64,000 nucleotides of DNA, from NCBI RefSeq assembly GCF_043641665.1, contig NC_092192.1, positions 348,501 through 412,500 on the forward strand, given 5' to 3'. Both the position numbers and the translations under genes were made by a program. Source of the stretch: Enoplosus armatus. Taxonomy: Eukaryota > Chordata > Actinopteri > Centrarchiformes > Enoplosidae. This document shows, piece by piece, positions 27,001 through 60,513 of the stretch; position 1 is the first letter of the stretch, and each line of letters opens with the position of its first letter. The notes under the pieces are model-generated. The model saw nothing but the letters and a program-made list of their open reading frames with translations. It was not told the origin of the DNA and did no database searches.

Positions 27001-29952
27001 ATCAATAGAATCTGATATACTCTGATTGGCTGATCATTCGATTACTTGGATTCAGTTTATTTTAACTGATTCTGTTCAAATATAAAGCTTCAGGCTTTTA
27101 GCACATGTGGCAAAACCAAACGTCATCAAATAAATTAGTTTTTTTCCCTTTTCAAGTGAATCTGATACATTTGTTCTTTAGCTTTTAGTTACTGTTAATA
27201 ATCCTTCAATTTTCAGTAAAGTTTACTCTTTAAAATGTATTGTTAGAGTAACTGTTAGACACTTTTATGAATTAAGTATTTGTTCAGCTGTTAATATAGA
27301 AATGTAACATTTGTAAAATCTAAAATCAAACCAGTATTATTTTGTTTCGTTTGTTTTGTCTCTCTGTAATCAGTATTGGTTTTTATTAAATCAAGTCCCC
27401 AAAAAGTATTAATTTATATATTCATTTAAACGTTTGACTAGTCAGTTAATTTTGTCCCTTCTGGGACTCCGTACTGATGACTATGTTGGTCATCTGACCC
27501 AGTGACAGATGACGGGCGATTGTGTCGGTGATTTCTGATTGGCTGTCTAAGCTGTGACTCAAACTAAAAACTAAAAACAATCAAGAGTCAGTTTGTTCTG
27601 AGCTCGATAACCAGATTTCTGGGAAGCAGAAACGGTTCACTTAAAGGGATCATTCGACAGCAGGTGTACTTTAATACAAACATCAGTTGAGCAACTTTAA
27701 CTTTAAACTCAAAAAAGAAATTTTATTTTATTTTGGATTTAGGTGCTGAAATCAGGGAACATAATTTGTCCTGTCTCCTTGATTTCTTTCTTTCCTTCCT
27801 TTTTCAGTTTTGTCCCATTGTTTCCTTGTTTCCTTGTTTCCTTCCTTCCTTCTCTACTTTCTTCTTCCTCTCGACTGCCTCTAAATCTAAAACATTTTGT
27901 CAACTTAAGTTTCTTTCTCTAATGAAGCCCGGAGTGGAGCGCAGGCAGCAGACAGACAGCTCGTTAAGGTACCTCGTTAAGGTCCTCCTCGTTAGGACAC
28001 CTAGCGGGGGGGGGGGGTCAGGGGGTGGGGGCGGGGGATGGAGGTGTGGCTGTTCATGGAAGATCGCAGGTCGGAGAGCGCTGGAAGCTTCTGGAGCTCT
28101 CCGAGCCCGATGGAAGCAGAGAGATGAGTCCAACATCCAAACCTCATCGCCGTCGTGTTTCAGCTGTTCCGGTTTTATTATTAAATATCAAATATGAATT
28201 CTTACACTTTCTCTGTTTCATGAGAAACAGAAGCTGAGAGCAGCTTTAGTTTCTGATCACTTTTCAGGCCCAAACATCTCAATATCACAACTTTTAACAG
28301 TTTAAAAAAGACAAAGATATTGAATCATTTCTCTTGAACAATGAGCACTATTTTCTAATTTCATTAGATCATTAAGTTGTGATCAGACCGTGAGGCCTTT
28401 CATTTAAATTTGAATATGATATAAATAAATATATAAATGTTACTGATTAATTATTAATTCATATCTAATTTATTGTCTGTGTTTTTGTTGGTTATTAGTG
28501 TTGAGGAGATAAAATATTATTGAACAATCAACTGAAGGAAGTACAAATCATCTGTGTTTGAGGGGTACAGCCCTGGTTGTGATCAGGAGATAATGGGTCA
28601 AATAATAATTAGTAACCATGGTGACTCCTGGCCTCGCTCTTAAATAATATCATATGTTGTTTATCTTCACTTTCAGGTGGGACCTCGGATCTCCGGGGAG
28701 CAGAACTCATCAGTTTGTCTTATTAGAAATGTTTAGTTTAAAGTTTATTAAATTCACGCCTTCAGTCTTGAAGTCTCAGGAATATTTGTTCAATCCATTA
28801 AGAATCTATTAGTTATTCATTAATTCAACACCTTGAGATCAACATGAAGCTAATGATGAGTTTGCTCATTCATTCAAAAATGTTATTATTATATAATATT
28901 CAAAACCTTAATACGTTCCAGTTCATTAATGTATCTAATCATTTGTTAAATATCTGAATACTGAATAAGAATGCAATTAAAATCTCATTCATTTGCTGCT
29001 GAAAATATCTAAACCAAAATCCATTCACTTTATTTACACTTTTAAACTCGGCATTAATGGATTTGTCACATATTTATTAACGATGCTTTAACTGGAGGGA
29101 AAGTCATATATCTTTATTTGTTAATTAAGGGCTTTGAGATGAAGGTTGGCGGCCAGACTGCTTGATGTAGATGTAGGTGTGTTTTCAGGGGGATATTAAG
29201 AACTAATAAAGAACTAATTAAAGGTATTTTAAGGGCTTGCTGTGAAGGAGGCGTTGGCCCTCTCAATCATTCTGAAGGAGGAAGTTAAAAAAGGTTTCCA
29301 AACATTATCATAAATTGTGCTGTGCAGCTGATTGGCTAATCACAAGGGGGCGTGGCCGAAGCAAAGTCCAGACGAGCTGAGAGGAGGAAGCTGATTGGTT
29401 GATTGATTGGTTGTGCAGTTCACTGCTTTCTGGCCCCGCCCTCCCCTCCTCTTCCTCCATCTTGTTTTTTTCAAACTTCTCAAACTAAATCCCGAGTGGT
29501 TGGTGTCAGACGCCTGGCCTGCTGTCAATCAATCAGTTGTCAAGGCGACGGTGGCCCCATCAAAGACCCGCCCACTCTGGAAGTTAACTGGATGGACAGA
29601 AAAAAAAGAGAAACAAACAAACAAATAAAATAATATTCAGAGATAACAAATGTCTGAATTTATAAATCTGACACGCGACTCATCAGACTATCTAATCAGA
29701 CTGTTGATGTTACCAGGTTCACTCGTTCAATCTTCCCTACATTATGGGATGTTCGAGACACGAGGAAAAGACCTGAACATCATCATCATCATCATTATCA
29801 TTATGATGATGGGGAAAGCAAATATTTAAAGCTACAAAAGACACAATACAACACTGTATATGTATAGAAGAAGAATAAACAAATAAAAAACTGATCTCCG
29901 ACTGGTTTAAAATTGATCTCTGACCTGTTTAAAACTGATCTCCGACCTGTTC
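22836..29952 (-). other. camk2a: Possible long 3'UTR of camk2a
   Basis: Seven kilobases downstream of the camk2a stop hold no other gene. They contain few interspersed repeats compared with the rest of the window: an (AAT)n run at 23998-24030, a CA/CT run at about 22910-22980 and a G-rich tract at 28007-28045. A minus-strand AATAAA at 22836-22841 (context TGTAAATAAACTGAGG followed by GT-rich sequence) would make a credible end. Mammalian CAMK2A has a multi-kilobase 3'UTR used for dendritic mRNA localisation. Whether the fish transcript reaches this far is inference. Confidence 0.4.
28007..28045 (+). other. G-rich run with quadruplex potential
   Basis: Runs of 11, 5, 5 and 5 guanines separated by short spacers lie on the plus strand. 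If the camk2a 3'UTR covers this point the RNA strand is the C-rich one. Confidence 0.6.
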
Positions 29953-51498
<21,546 letters not shown>

Positions 51499-51870
51499 GG
51501 TGAACCAGCGGGGCGAGGGTCAGGGGGCTCCCTGTCCGTCTTCCTCTGAGGATGATGATGGTGATGATGATGAAGGCCAAGAGTAAGACCTGTCTGTCTG
51601 AAGGATGAAGGAGAGAAGACAGAAAGAAGAGAAGAAAAAGAAGAAGCAGAGAAATAGAGAGAGAGAGTTTTAGTTCTCGATGGAGGAGAGGAGGAAGATG
51701 AGGAAGAGGAGGAGGAAGAAGAAGAAGAAGAAGATGGAGGGATGATGGAGAGAGCAGTGAGGAGAGCTGCGTCTCTCTGTCTCTCTGTCCTGATCTGTGG
51801 GAGAGAGAGAGAGAGTGACGCTTTCAGATGCTCCACCTGCCCGCCCACTCTACCCCGTCATCCAATCACA
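51499..51870 (-). promoter_or_regulatory. camk2a: camk2a 5'UTR / promoter region
   Basis: Upstream of the camk2a ATG (Kozak CACCATGG) lies pyrimidine-rich DNA on the transcript strand (CTCC/TTC/TCT repeats at 51600-51820), then a (CA)n tract at 51879-51920. No TATA box is obvious. The transcription start is not resolved. Confidence 0.45.
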
Positions 51871-51876
51871 GGCCAG

Positions 51877-51922
<46 letters not shown>

Positions 51923-52929
51923 GGGTCGCCATGGTAACTGCATCCTCTGTCTGTGCTGGAAAGTAAGACTGCAAACACCGCCAGCTCTGAGAGATTAACC
52001 AGGAACTATAACTGCAGTACTAGAAATATTACTACTCCTGCTACTGCATATATTATGCTGCCACTATTAGTGCCACAACTGCTAAAACTGCTGCTACTAC
52101 TAATAGCAGTTCTAGCTAGTAGCAGCAGCAACTAGTACTTTTAGTGATTCCACCTGTCCAGTAAAGCTCCTGCACCAATGTTGCCACTGCCATTGGGACA
52201 TGGAGAGCGACCTGATCCAGGTTTGTCTTAGTTTAGGAAAATGCAGCATGTAAGCACGATGTGATGTCCAGACCCTCTTTACTTTAATGCTGCAAATCTC
52301 CACACACGTTTCCATCATATCATGATAATCATGAGACCAAAAAGCAGCTGGCACGATGAATGTCTGGCTTCAGGGGCCGTTGCTCACTTTCCCAGCTAAT
52401 CCAACTTTGGTCCTACTGATGGGGGCAAAACTGCCAAAACAAATGTTGCTTTTACAGACCATTAATTGATAGACAGAAAACGCATGTGCACCTGTTTTGA
52501 TAATCACTTCCTCATGAAGTCATTTTGGGCTAAAATTCACCGGTTCGGTCTTCTCATGTGGTTTTCTTGTAATTTGAATCTCTTTGGGTTTTGGACCATT
52601 GGTGGAAAAAAACGAGACATTTGAAGATGAGTTGGAGAAACACAGATAGTTATTCAGTTAATTGAGAAAAGAATCAGTCAGTGAATCGACAATGAAACTT
52701 GTTGTTTATGGTTTTGTATTTTTCATGTGGCTTGAGGGATGGACTTCTCTCGTCTTTTTCTTTCTGTCTATTTTTAGGTTTGTTTGTCTCTGTGGGGACA
52801 AGTCTGTCTTTCTGCCACTCATCTTTTCTGCTTGGTTTCCTCTTTTCAAGCCTTCTCCTCCTCCTCTTCCTCCCCGGAGAGGAGGAGGAGTGAGGCAGAG
52901 ATGATTGGTCAGTGCTCAGCTCAGACTAA

Positions 52930-54010
52930 AGGCCAAACCAACAGCAGTGGGCTGGCAGCAGCAGTGGGAGCAGTGGGCTGGCAGCAGCACTGGCAGCAGT
53001 GGGCTGGCAGCAGCACTGGCAGCAGTGGGCTGGCAGCAGTGGGCTGGCAGCAGCAGTGGGAGCAGTGGGCTGGCAGCAGCAGTGGGAACAATGGGCTGGC
53101 GGTAGCAGTGGGAGCAGTGGGCTGGCAGCAGTGGCAGCAGTGGCAGCAGTGGGCTGGCAGCAGCAGTGAGCTGGCAGCAGCAGTGAGCTGGCAGCAGCAG
53201 TGGGAGCAGTGGGCTGGCGGCAGCAGTGGGAGCAGTGGGCTGGCGGCAGCAGTGGGCTGGCAGCAGCAGTGGGCTGGCGGCAGTGGGAGCAGTGGGCTGG
53301 CGGCAGCAGTGGGCTGGTAGCAGCAGTGGGAGCAGTGGGCTGGCGGCAGCAGCAGTGGGAGCAGTGGGCTGGCAGCAGCAGTGAGCTGGCAGCAGCAGTG
53401 GGCTGGCAGCAGCAGTGGGAGCAGTGGGCTGGCGGCAGTGGGCTGGCAGCAGCAGTGGGAACAATGGGCTGGCGGCAGCAGTGGGAGCAGTGGGCTGGCG
53501 GCAGCAGTGGGAGCAGTGGGCTGGCGGCAGCAGTGGGAGCAGTGGGCTGGCAGCAGTGGCAGCAGTGGGCTGGCAGCAGCAGTGAGCTGGCAGCAGCAGT
53601 GGGAGAAGTGGGCTGGCAGCAGCAGTGGGCTGGCGGCAGTGGGAGCAGTGGGCTGGCGGCAGCAGTGGGCTGGTAGCAGCAGTGGGAGCAGTGGGCTGGC
53701 GGCAGCAGCAGTGGGAGCAGTGGGCTGGCAGCAGCAGTGAGCTGGCAGCAGCAGTGGGCTGGCAGCAGCAGTGAGAGCAATGGGCTGGCAGCAGCAGTGG
53801 GAGCAGTGGGCTGGCGGCAGTGGGAGCAGTGAGCTGGCAGCAGCAGTGGGCTGGCAGCAGCAGTGGGAGCAGTGGGCTGGCGGCAGTGGGAGCAGTGGGC
53901 TGGCGGCAGCAGTGAGCTGGCAGCAGCAGTGGGCTGGCAGCAGCAGTGAGAGCAATGGGCTGGCAGCAGCAGTGGGAGCAGTGGGCTGGCAGCAGCAGTG
54001 GGCTGTCATG
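52930..54010. repeat. GC-rich VNTR of GGGCTGGCAGCAGCAGTGGGAGCAGT units
   Basis: About 1.08 kb of nested units made from GGGCTGGC(A/G)GCAGCAGT and GGGAGCAGT. Higher-order blocks recur; 53160-53400 resembles 53560-53760. Several frames on both strands lack stops, giving 362-residue and shorter SSGLAAAVG or CCCQPTAPTAAA type frames. Lack of any non-repeat domain and of a start context argues against a protein. Confidence 0.95.
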
Positions 54011-54045
54011 TAGATATTGAATCAGCCTTGGATCTTAATAAAGTG

Positions 54046-54300
54046 AAGGTGAAGGGGCCTTTGCTGTCGGGCCTCTCAGCTGTGGAGATCTCAGGAAGAC
54101 AAACTCAAGTCTCTTTTAAATTTCTTCTTAAAACGTATCTGAACTGACGCTGTTTGTTCAAACTATTTAAATTAGTTCATCTTGAGTTATAGCGCACGTT
54201 TGGGATTGTATTGACCTTTAATATTGTTTTCATTGTAAAGCACTTTGTAACTTTTTGAAAGGTGAACTGACGAAGTAACTGAACGAATTATCTTGTCTTG
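54046..54300 (+). mobile_element. 3' end of a third LINE type, 5'-truncated
   Basis: GGGCCTTTGCTGTCGGGCC corresponds to the AFAV-type C-terminal block of fish LINE proteins. It is followed by CTTCTTAAAACGTATCTGAA and the end CATTGTAAAGCACTTTGTAA. Only the last 250 bp remain. Confidence 0.6.
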
Positions 54301-54304
54301 GCGA

Positions 54305-54428
54305 TTCACTTCAATTCAGTCTTATTTATGTAACATTAAATCACAGTCATCTCATGACACTTTACAAATAGAGCAGGTTCAGACCGACTCTATATAATAT
54401 TATTACAGAGACCCAACAGTTCCCAACT
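54305..54428 (-). mobile_element. 3' end of the TTGAA-tailed LINE, minus strand
   Basis: Reverse complement matches the 3' ends at 41599-41720 and 46860-46940: GGGTCTCTGTAATAATATTA, CTGCTCTATTTGTAAAGTGT and CATGAGATGACTGTGATTTA. Heavily 5'-truncated. Confidence 0.8.
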
Positions 54429-54738
54429 GAGATGAGTCTATTTGACTGAAAAAGTCGCCCTCTGGATCTTCATCTTCATCTTACTTTTCCTGTAAGTTAC
54501 CTGCAGTGATCTTCTAATCGTATTATCTCAAATGATGATGCCAGACAAACTGTTGGCTCGTTTCCTTTGCAGCTCTGATATGAAGAACCCTTTAACTGAG
54601 AGCAGGATGAAAGTGGAGTGGGGTCTGGTCCCTGATGCTCCCTGATCCTACCACCTAAAAACATGAAAGAATAAAAAAACTTGGAGAATCAAAGATGTTC
54701 CAACGCAGAAAGGAGAGAAAAAGAGATTTATTCCCACA

Positions 54739-54744
54739 TTTATT
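54739..54744 (-). terminator. sra1: Candidate sra1 polyadenylation signal AATAAA
   Basis: First AATAAA met on the minus strand after the sra1 stop (about 550 bases on), with a second at 54727-54732. Confidence 0.5.
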
Positions 54745-55297
54745 TCTTCTTTCATCACAGTCACTGACTTTAAACAGAAGTTTAGCGTTAATGCATAGAG
54801 CTCTGCTGTGATTGGTGGAAATGTCACATGATCTTAGATCATTAAAGGTTGAGACTCCAGAAAAGGTCAGAGGTGAAAAGGTCATGGCTGGTTGCTAGGC
54901 TGTTCTAGGTGGTTACTAAGGTGCTGTTAAGTAGCTGAATGGGAGTCCAGAGCTGCCTGCCAGTGAGTCATGACTCTGAGATGTCTCACCTGTCCCTTTC
55001 ACCTCACCCCCCTGGAGAGTTTGAAAACCTCTGATCTAGACTATGGAATCCAGAGTCTATAGTCCAGGCACCAGACACAGTCTAGACCAGAAGTGAAGGA
55101 TGTGTCTATTCCTGTTTAAGTGTCCTTAAGTACACCACTGACCCCCTACCTGCTCCTGGGGATCTGACCTGTGACCCGCTGGTGAAGAGTGAATATGAAT
55201 GTGAGTATTGCCACCATCAGATCTTGGTTTTGGTTAAAAGAGTCAACGTTTGCAGAGAGCACAAAGAAACCTGGCGATTCCTGAAGGATTAACAGAC

Positions 55298-58200
55298 TCA
55301 GGACTGGGAGACTGGGTCTTCTACTAGTTTGGCAGGGTCCTGGACTGGTTCTGCAGGGTCCTGCAGTGGTCCTGCAGAGTCCTCGACAGGTTCTGCTGGG
55401 TCCTGGACTGCTCCTGCATGTTTCTGAAATCGTTCTAAGAGTTCTGGACTCAGTTTTCGGGTCTCAGCGATGAGCCGTTTCACACCGACCATCCATTGGC
55501 TGACTTCGGTCACATGATCGACCATCAGGGAGCGATGGATCTCATCAGCTGAGTCCCAGTGGCCAGACTGTAACTCTGAGAGACAGACAGGAAGACAAGT
55601 AAGTATTCAGACAGACAGGTGTTCAGGTAGACAGACAGATAGTTATGTAAGGAGACAGGTTACCCAGACACAGGGTGTCCATGCGTCTCCTGACAGGTAG
55701 GCTCAGTCTACCTGACCTCCAGCTGTCCTCCAGGAGGCGGAGCCTCTTTGCCACATCATTACATACCTGATCCTGTGCACAGAGGTCAAAGGTCAGAGAG
55801 TTAATGAACAGAGTCGGTTCAGTGTGTCATCCGTGCTCTCATTGGCCAACTGTACTGCAACAACAAATCTAAAGTCTGCCAAATCAGAAACCCTTTCAGT
55901 CCCTTTATTGTTCCCTCTCAGGTTTCTGTCAGTGTCTTCAACAGAACTGTAAACCTGACGATTGCTGCAATTTTAATTGCTGCAGAAAGTGTCTCTGTGT
56001 CCGGTCTCGACCAAAACATCTGCAAAACTGTTGACAGGATCCATTAATATTCTTTGTATCATGAATTTTGAATCCATGAAGGTTTTACATTTGTCTAGAA
56101 AAGATTCGGACAACTTCTAAACTGTGGAGGGTTAAAACTCACTGTAACGGTCTGTTTGCAGGCAGCGAGTGCTCGGTTCATCACTAGCACCACGCCCTGT
56201 ACGTCAGGTTCACTCTCTGATTGGCTGCTGTCGGCCTCTCTCTGACCTCTCATTTGTCCCAGAGGGGGAGGGGGCGTGGCAAAAGCACCAGAAGGAGGAC
56301 GAGCTGCGACGAAGAGACAAGATTAAGGTTAGGTTCTGCATCACTCCATACAAAAACCTTCTTCTTCTTCTTACCTGGGTGTAGCGGGGGTGGGGCTACA
56401 CCACTTGGAGGTGGGGCCAGTGGACTGGAGGAGGGAGGAGTCATGGGTGGGGCTCCTGCATCTGAGGACCAATCAGAGACAAGATGTTTAAAAGTTTGAG
56501 ATTGATAAAAGTTTTTACCATCATGCATCATGGAGAGACTGAAGCTCCACACGCAGGGACCCACTTCACTCAGTGACTGGCAAGCTGATTGGAGATGTGA
56601 AAGGAGGCAGGGTTTATACTCTCAAGCATATACATGATCATGATCAGGCCGTATTAAATTATATTCAGTAACTGTGTTAAAGTTGTTTCAATCACTTCGT
56701 TATACAACAACAAATAACTGAGTTAATTCACTCGCTTGAATAAACTTTACTAGTTGATAGTTTCATGTTGTAAATAAACGAAAATAAACCAATAAATAAC
56801 TGATGACCACTGTGGTATTACAACACAAACAGCAACAGGGTCCCTCTGCGTTGGTGTGTCCTGTATCAGATGCAGTGGAAACACTAACAGGACTGTGCCT
56901 GTTTGGTTCCTGTTCCTGAGTTTGGTTCTGCTGGCTCAGGACTTCCTGGAACTGTTTGACTAAACCAAACACTGCTCAAGAATCAGATTGAGGTGAGTAT
57001 CAGCAGTGTTTTCTTACCTGAAGCTGCTGGTGGAGCTGCTCTCTTGTTCAGGAGGTTTCTCTGTGGTCCATGGGCCATCTGAAGGCCGTATGAAAACTGG
57101 GGGGGGTCGTTCCAACCTCGCTCCTGGTTACCTAGGCAACACAGACAGAGAGACAGAGTTATCTTTAAAGAACAGTTCAACATTTTCACCTGTGTTCACC
57201 TGTGCTGGCTGCATCCTGATGATTTGCTGCCATTTCTGCTGGTGTGGCGAGAATGTCAGCAAACCATCACATCTAGGAAACTCTTTCACATCCTGTATTT
57301 TGTACTTTTTACCAAAGTGGTAACGGTATGGTATTACGATTAAAAAAATGTAGACAGCTGTGATGGCAGAAACTGTCTGTAGTGCAATAACATCACCTGT
57401 CAATATCTGGGTCAGAGAATAGGGTGTAACAGCAGGACAGGCTCCATCATCTGCCATTTAAATGTCAAGTGAGTCCAACCATTTTCAACTGGGACAAGAT
57501 GACTTAGCACATTTAGGACTCGACAGGTTCTGACACTAAATGCTACATTTGGATGATTAAACACACTACTTCAGATAATGTTAGAGTTTATTCACACAGC
57601 CACATAATGTGCATGTAACTGCTATAATGTTATCTATCGTTGAGGAAATCTGGATTGACAAAACAACAGCACAACCACTAATAAATCTTCTACTTTTACT
57701 TACTTGTTTGTTGAATTATTCGTATGCCAAATTAAAAGCAACGAAGAATTAATTCCGAAATACCATAATGAATGTTTACAAAGTTATAATTATTGCCTAG
57801 AGGCTTATGGGAAGATTAACTTGCCAGATTTCTGAATGCAGTTCGTCGAACCGTTCTGTCATTGCGAAATAAACTTTACTGTCATTCCTGGGACCAATCC
57901 AGCCGAACTTTCGTTCTAGCCGTTAGCCTTACAGGACAGAAATAGAAGTAGATCACCAACATTACCTGTCATTATCTGGATCACAGAATACGGTGTAACC
58001 CCGGGAAGGGGTCCGCCTGTCATTTAAGTGTCGAGTGAGTCCAACCAAACTCTGTAGAATTTGTGGCTGCCTTTTCAATCGCGACATGAGACATCCACTA
58101 AATGCTGCATTTAGATCACCAAAACAGAAAGTACTTCACTCCAGCAAATGTTTGGAATGTAACATTAGTTGATTTACACCACCACATAACATATATAACA

Positions 58201-58629
58201 TATAACAACAACTGTTAAATACTAATTATCGTGGAGTAAATCTGCATTGAGAAAACAAGACAACCACTAATAGGCTAAACCTTCCACTTTCCTATACAAT
58301 TCTGTTTGGTGACTTATTTGTATGCCGAACTAAACACCACGCCCAATTAATTCGTAAATGTCTTGTTTATGTTTACAAATTGTATAATTCTTGGCTAGAG
58401 GCTGAAGGGAACATTGATTGGCCAGATTTTTTAATGCAGTTCGTTGAACCGTTCTGTCAATACATTACTCTCATTCCTGGGATCCAACCAGCCGATCTTG
58501 GTGCTAGCTGTTAGCTTACATGACAGAAACTACTTCAATACTTTATTATATATATTAACTTTATTTATCACTGTCAGCAGCTTGTCAGCGAAGCTAACTC
58601 TCACCTGGTTTAATGTACATGTCATCCAT
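55298..58629 (-). CDS. sra1: Steroid receptor RNA activator protein (sra1), complete coding region
   Basis: SRAP is a nuclear protein, partner of the coregulatory RNA made from the same locus (family knowledge). Minus-strand exons in continuous phase: 58605-58629 ([11 protein letters not shown]), 57018-57131, 56375-56461, 56143-56303, 55664-55772 and 55298-55575 with stop, giving 257 residues. Conserved blocks: [18 protein letters not shown] near the N-terminus, a proline-rich middle ([17 protein letters not shown]), and the C-terminal helical domain with [50 protein letters not shown] and [14 protein letters not shown]. The end differs from mammals: a tail of imperfect [13 protein letters not shown] repeats after residue 215 or so. 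It is divergent to apbb3, its neighbour in human too. Intron 1 carries two alternative candidate first exons. Confidence 0.95.
55310..55410 (-). repeat. sra1: Coding repeat in the sra1 C-terminal tail
   Basis: Five to six in-frame copies of a roughly 24-bp unit encode (V/L)QDPAEPV(E/Q)D variants (residues [19 protein letters not shown] and onward) just before the stop. The unit length is a multiple of three, so copy-number change would keep the frame. Confidence 0.8.
57398..57457 (-). CDS. Candidate alternative first exon of sra1 (copy A), speculative
   Basis: ATG frame [20 protein letters not shown] followed by a split Gly codon at the donor ACAG|GTGATG. Its phase matches sra1 exon 2, so splicing would give an in-frame replacement of the MDDMYIKP start. 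Reading through the donor gives a 109-residue frame that stops at the exon 2 acceptor. No known family recognised. Confidence 0.3.
57965..58023 (-). CDS. Candidate alternative first exon of sra1 (copy B), speculative
   Basis: ATG frame [19 protein letters not shown] then a split Gly at ACAG|GTAATG, clearly homologous to copy A (shared VTPYS and TG at the donor). It also joins sra1 exon 2 in phase. Preservation of ATG, frame and donor in both diverged copies is the only support. Confidence 0.3.
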
Positions 58630-60513
58630 GTTGGACTCCACCGTGTCAAATAACCAGAGCTTCTTCTTTCCGGTGAGGAAGCTAAGCTAACGGACAGGCT
58701 AACCCTAAGAGTTAAAACAACATTTAAAGTTTTAGGCAGCCTTGGTTTAAACTAATATTGACTCAAACGGACAAACAACTCGGTTCTGTGTGCGGTATTA
58801 TGTTTAGTTTTAATGCGTTATATCCGGGTCAGTGTACAGCACTAAACAACAGAACTTCCGCTCAGAATTTCGAAATAAGACTTTTCGATGACGTGTAATT
58901 TTATATGGCATATGTTGTTTGTGTATATATTTTATGTATATATTTTACTTTTTTGTCATTTATATCTTCGTCTTATTTCTAAATATTCTTGATTCTCTGT
59001 GAAACCTGCGTGTGGCTCAATATTTGTGTATAATAACATTATATTGTATATTACACTGTATTTTTCTACTGAGGTAATGAAATCTAGACGAGTAACATTT
59101 TTTTAAAGGATCGAGTGAAATTTAACACTGTCACACTGTGTTCAAGAATAACATTTTTATTTTAAATGTCGTAAAAATTAAATACAACAGTTTTTATTGT
59201 TTCTTATTTTTATTTATTTATTTATTTTGTGAATCATCTCCTACATCTTCTTGTAGGAGGACATGAGCAGCAGTTCAAGCCGGCCTACAGAAATGTGGGG
59301 AGACTGTTAAAGATCACAACTAGTTAATACCAAAGTTTTGTTTAATTATATGTATTTTTTTTTTATCAATACAATAAAAGTAAATTATAATATGGAGGTT
59401 TTCTTTTATAATAATAATAACGATAACACATTCAATGTTTGTGCTGGACTCTGTTGTATTTGCAGTAGAACTGGTCTGACTTCCTGTAATGTTCTTGAGC
59501 TTCACAAGCTCCCTGCCTTCAAAACTTTCCGGGACACGTGGCCACTGTGTCATACCAACTACGACGTCACCCAGCGGTAGTCTGACCTCTGGGGAGTGTC
59601 AGGTACAACATGTTGGGATGATGAAATCCTTTGTTTATTATTAAAGACATCAAACTGTTTCTGATCACTTTCAGTGATTATTGGTGTGTCTGTGATCAAC
59701 ACAGTCAGAACAGGAGATGACTCGCTCTGTGTTTTATTGTTTTATTGTTTGTTGTCACCTGCAGGAACTACAGATGGAAATGAGCTGGTAGCTAAATCAT
59801 GTACGAAGATCTTGTCTCTTTTTCGAGATGAATGTGTTTTGAGGATCGTCCCTGATATAAACAGGACGTCTCTCTCCATGTAAATAAACGTCTCTCTCAT
59901 CACATAAATCCATAGAGTTATGTTGAGATACTTCCATGTCGATATTAAATCTTTTCACAGAGCTTTTACACATTTACTGCAGTGTCTGAATTAAATCCAC
60001 CACATATACATCAGCAAAATACCCAAAAAACTATGGCGTCTTCCATCTTTATCACTAGAAGACTCTGGAAAAATGAAAATCCTTTTACATTTGTTCTGAA
60101 GTTTATGAACATGTGAGGTGTTTCACACAATATGGCAGCTGGTTATAATCAGAGTTGTTCAGACTCAACTTGACAAAATCAAGAAAAATGTAAAACAATA
60201 GTTGCGATGGCACTTTGACTTAAACATCAGTCAATCTGTCTTCAGCCTTTTGAGTTGAAATGATGTGGTGTCCTCCCCACGCCTAAAGGTTAAAAACCAT
60301 GTTATAAAAAAACAACAAATATACTTTGAGTCAATTCTTAATGTTCTCACAGAACCAGCAAAATATCCAGTTAGATACAGTTACAGCAGTGCTACTCATT
60401 CTCGCTCGCATGGCAACAGATCATTACATGATGCCGCAGCCATCACACACGAAACAGCTTCACACACAAGATGGCACTATAGGCTACAAACAGGAGGCAG
60501 ACCCTAACTCACT
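58630..60513. other. Intergenic region between divergent sra1 and apbb3, left part
   Basis: The sra1 promoter should lie at about 58630-58870 (a TTTCCGG element at 58664-58670 and ACTTCCG at 58854-58860). The rest is A/T-rich. A short open stretch near 59460-59580 (HKLPAFKTFRDTWPLCH) has no family I recognise and no start or splice context. Confidence 0.5.

Larger units (their letters stand above)
57395..58525 (-). repeat. Imperfect tandem duplication (about 560 bp x 2) in sra1 intron 1
   Basis: Copy A (57395-57950) and copy B (57960-58525) align over most of their length. Shared landmarks are TGAGTCCAACCA, AACCACTAATA, TGTTTACAAA, AATGCAGTTCGT, GAACCGTTCTGTCA and CATTCCTGGGA. Each begins, in minus-strand sense, with an ATG frame ending at a GT donor. 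The many substitutions and indels show an old duplication. Confidence 0.8.

Noticed and set aside
52921..54009. 362-residue minus-strand frame and plus-strand frames rich in Ser-Gly-Leu-Ala-Ala or Cys-Gln-Pro-Thr
   Set aside because: VNTR translation: no domain, no start context, and all frames equally open.
57128..57457. 109-residue frame reading through the copy A donor, with one hydrophobic segment ([13 protein letters not shown])
   Set aside because: It ends exactly at the sra1 exon 2 acceptor and copy B does not keep the downstream part. Only the first 20 codons look retained, so the long form is not called as a protein.
59320..59580. Open stretches on both strands near 59460-59580
   Set aside because: No family match, no start with splice context; could be the end of an unrecognised exon but cannot be supported.
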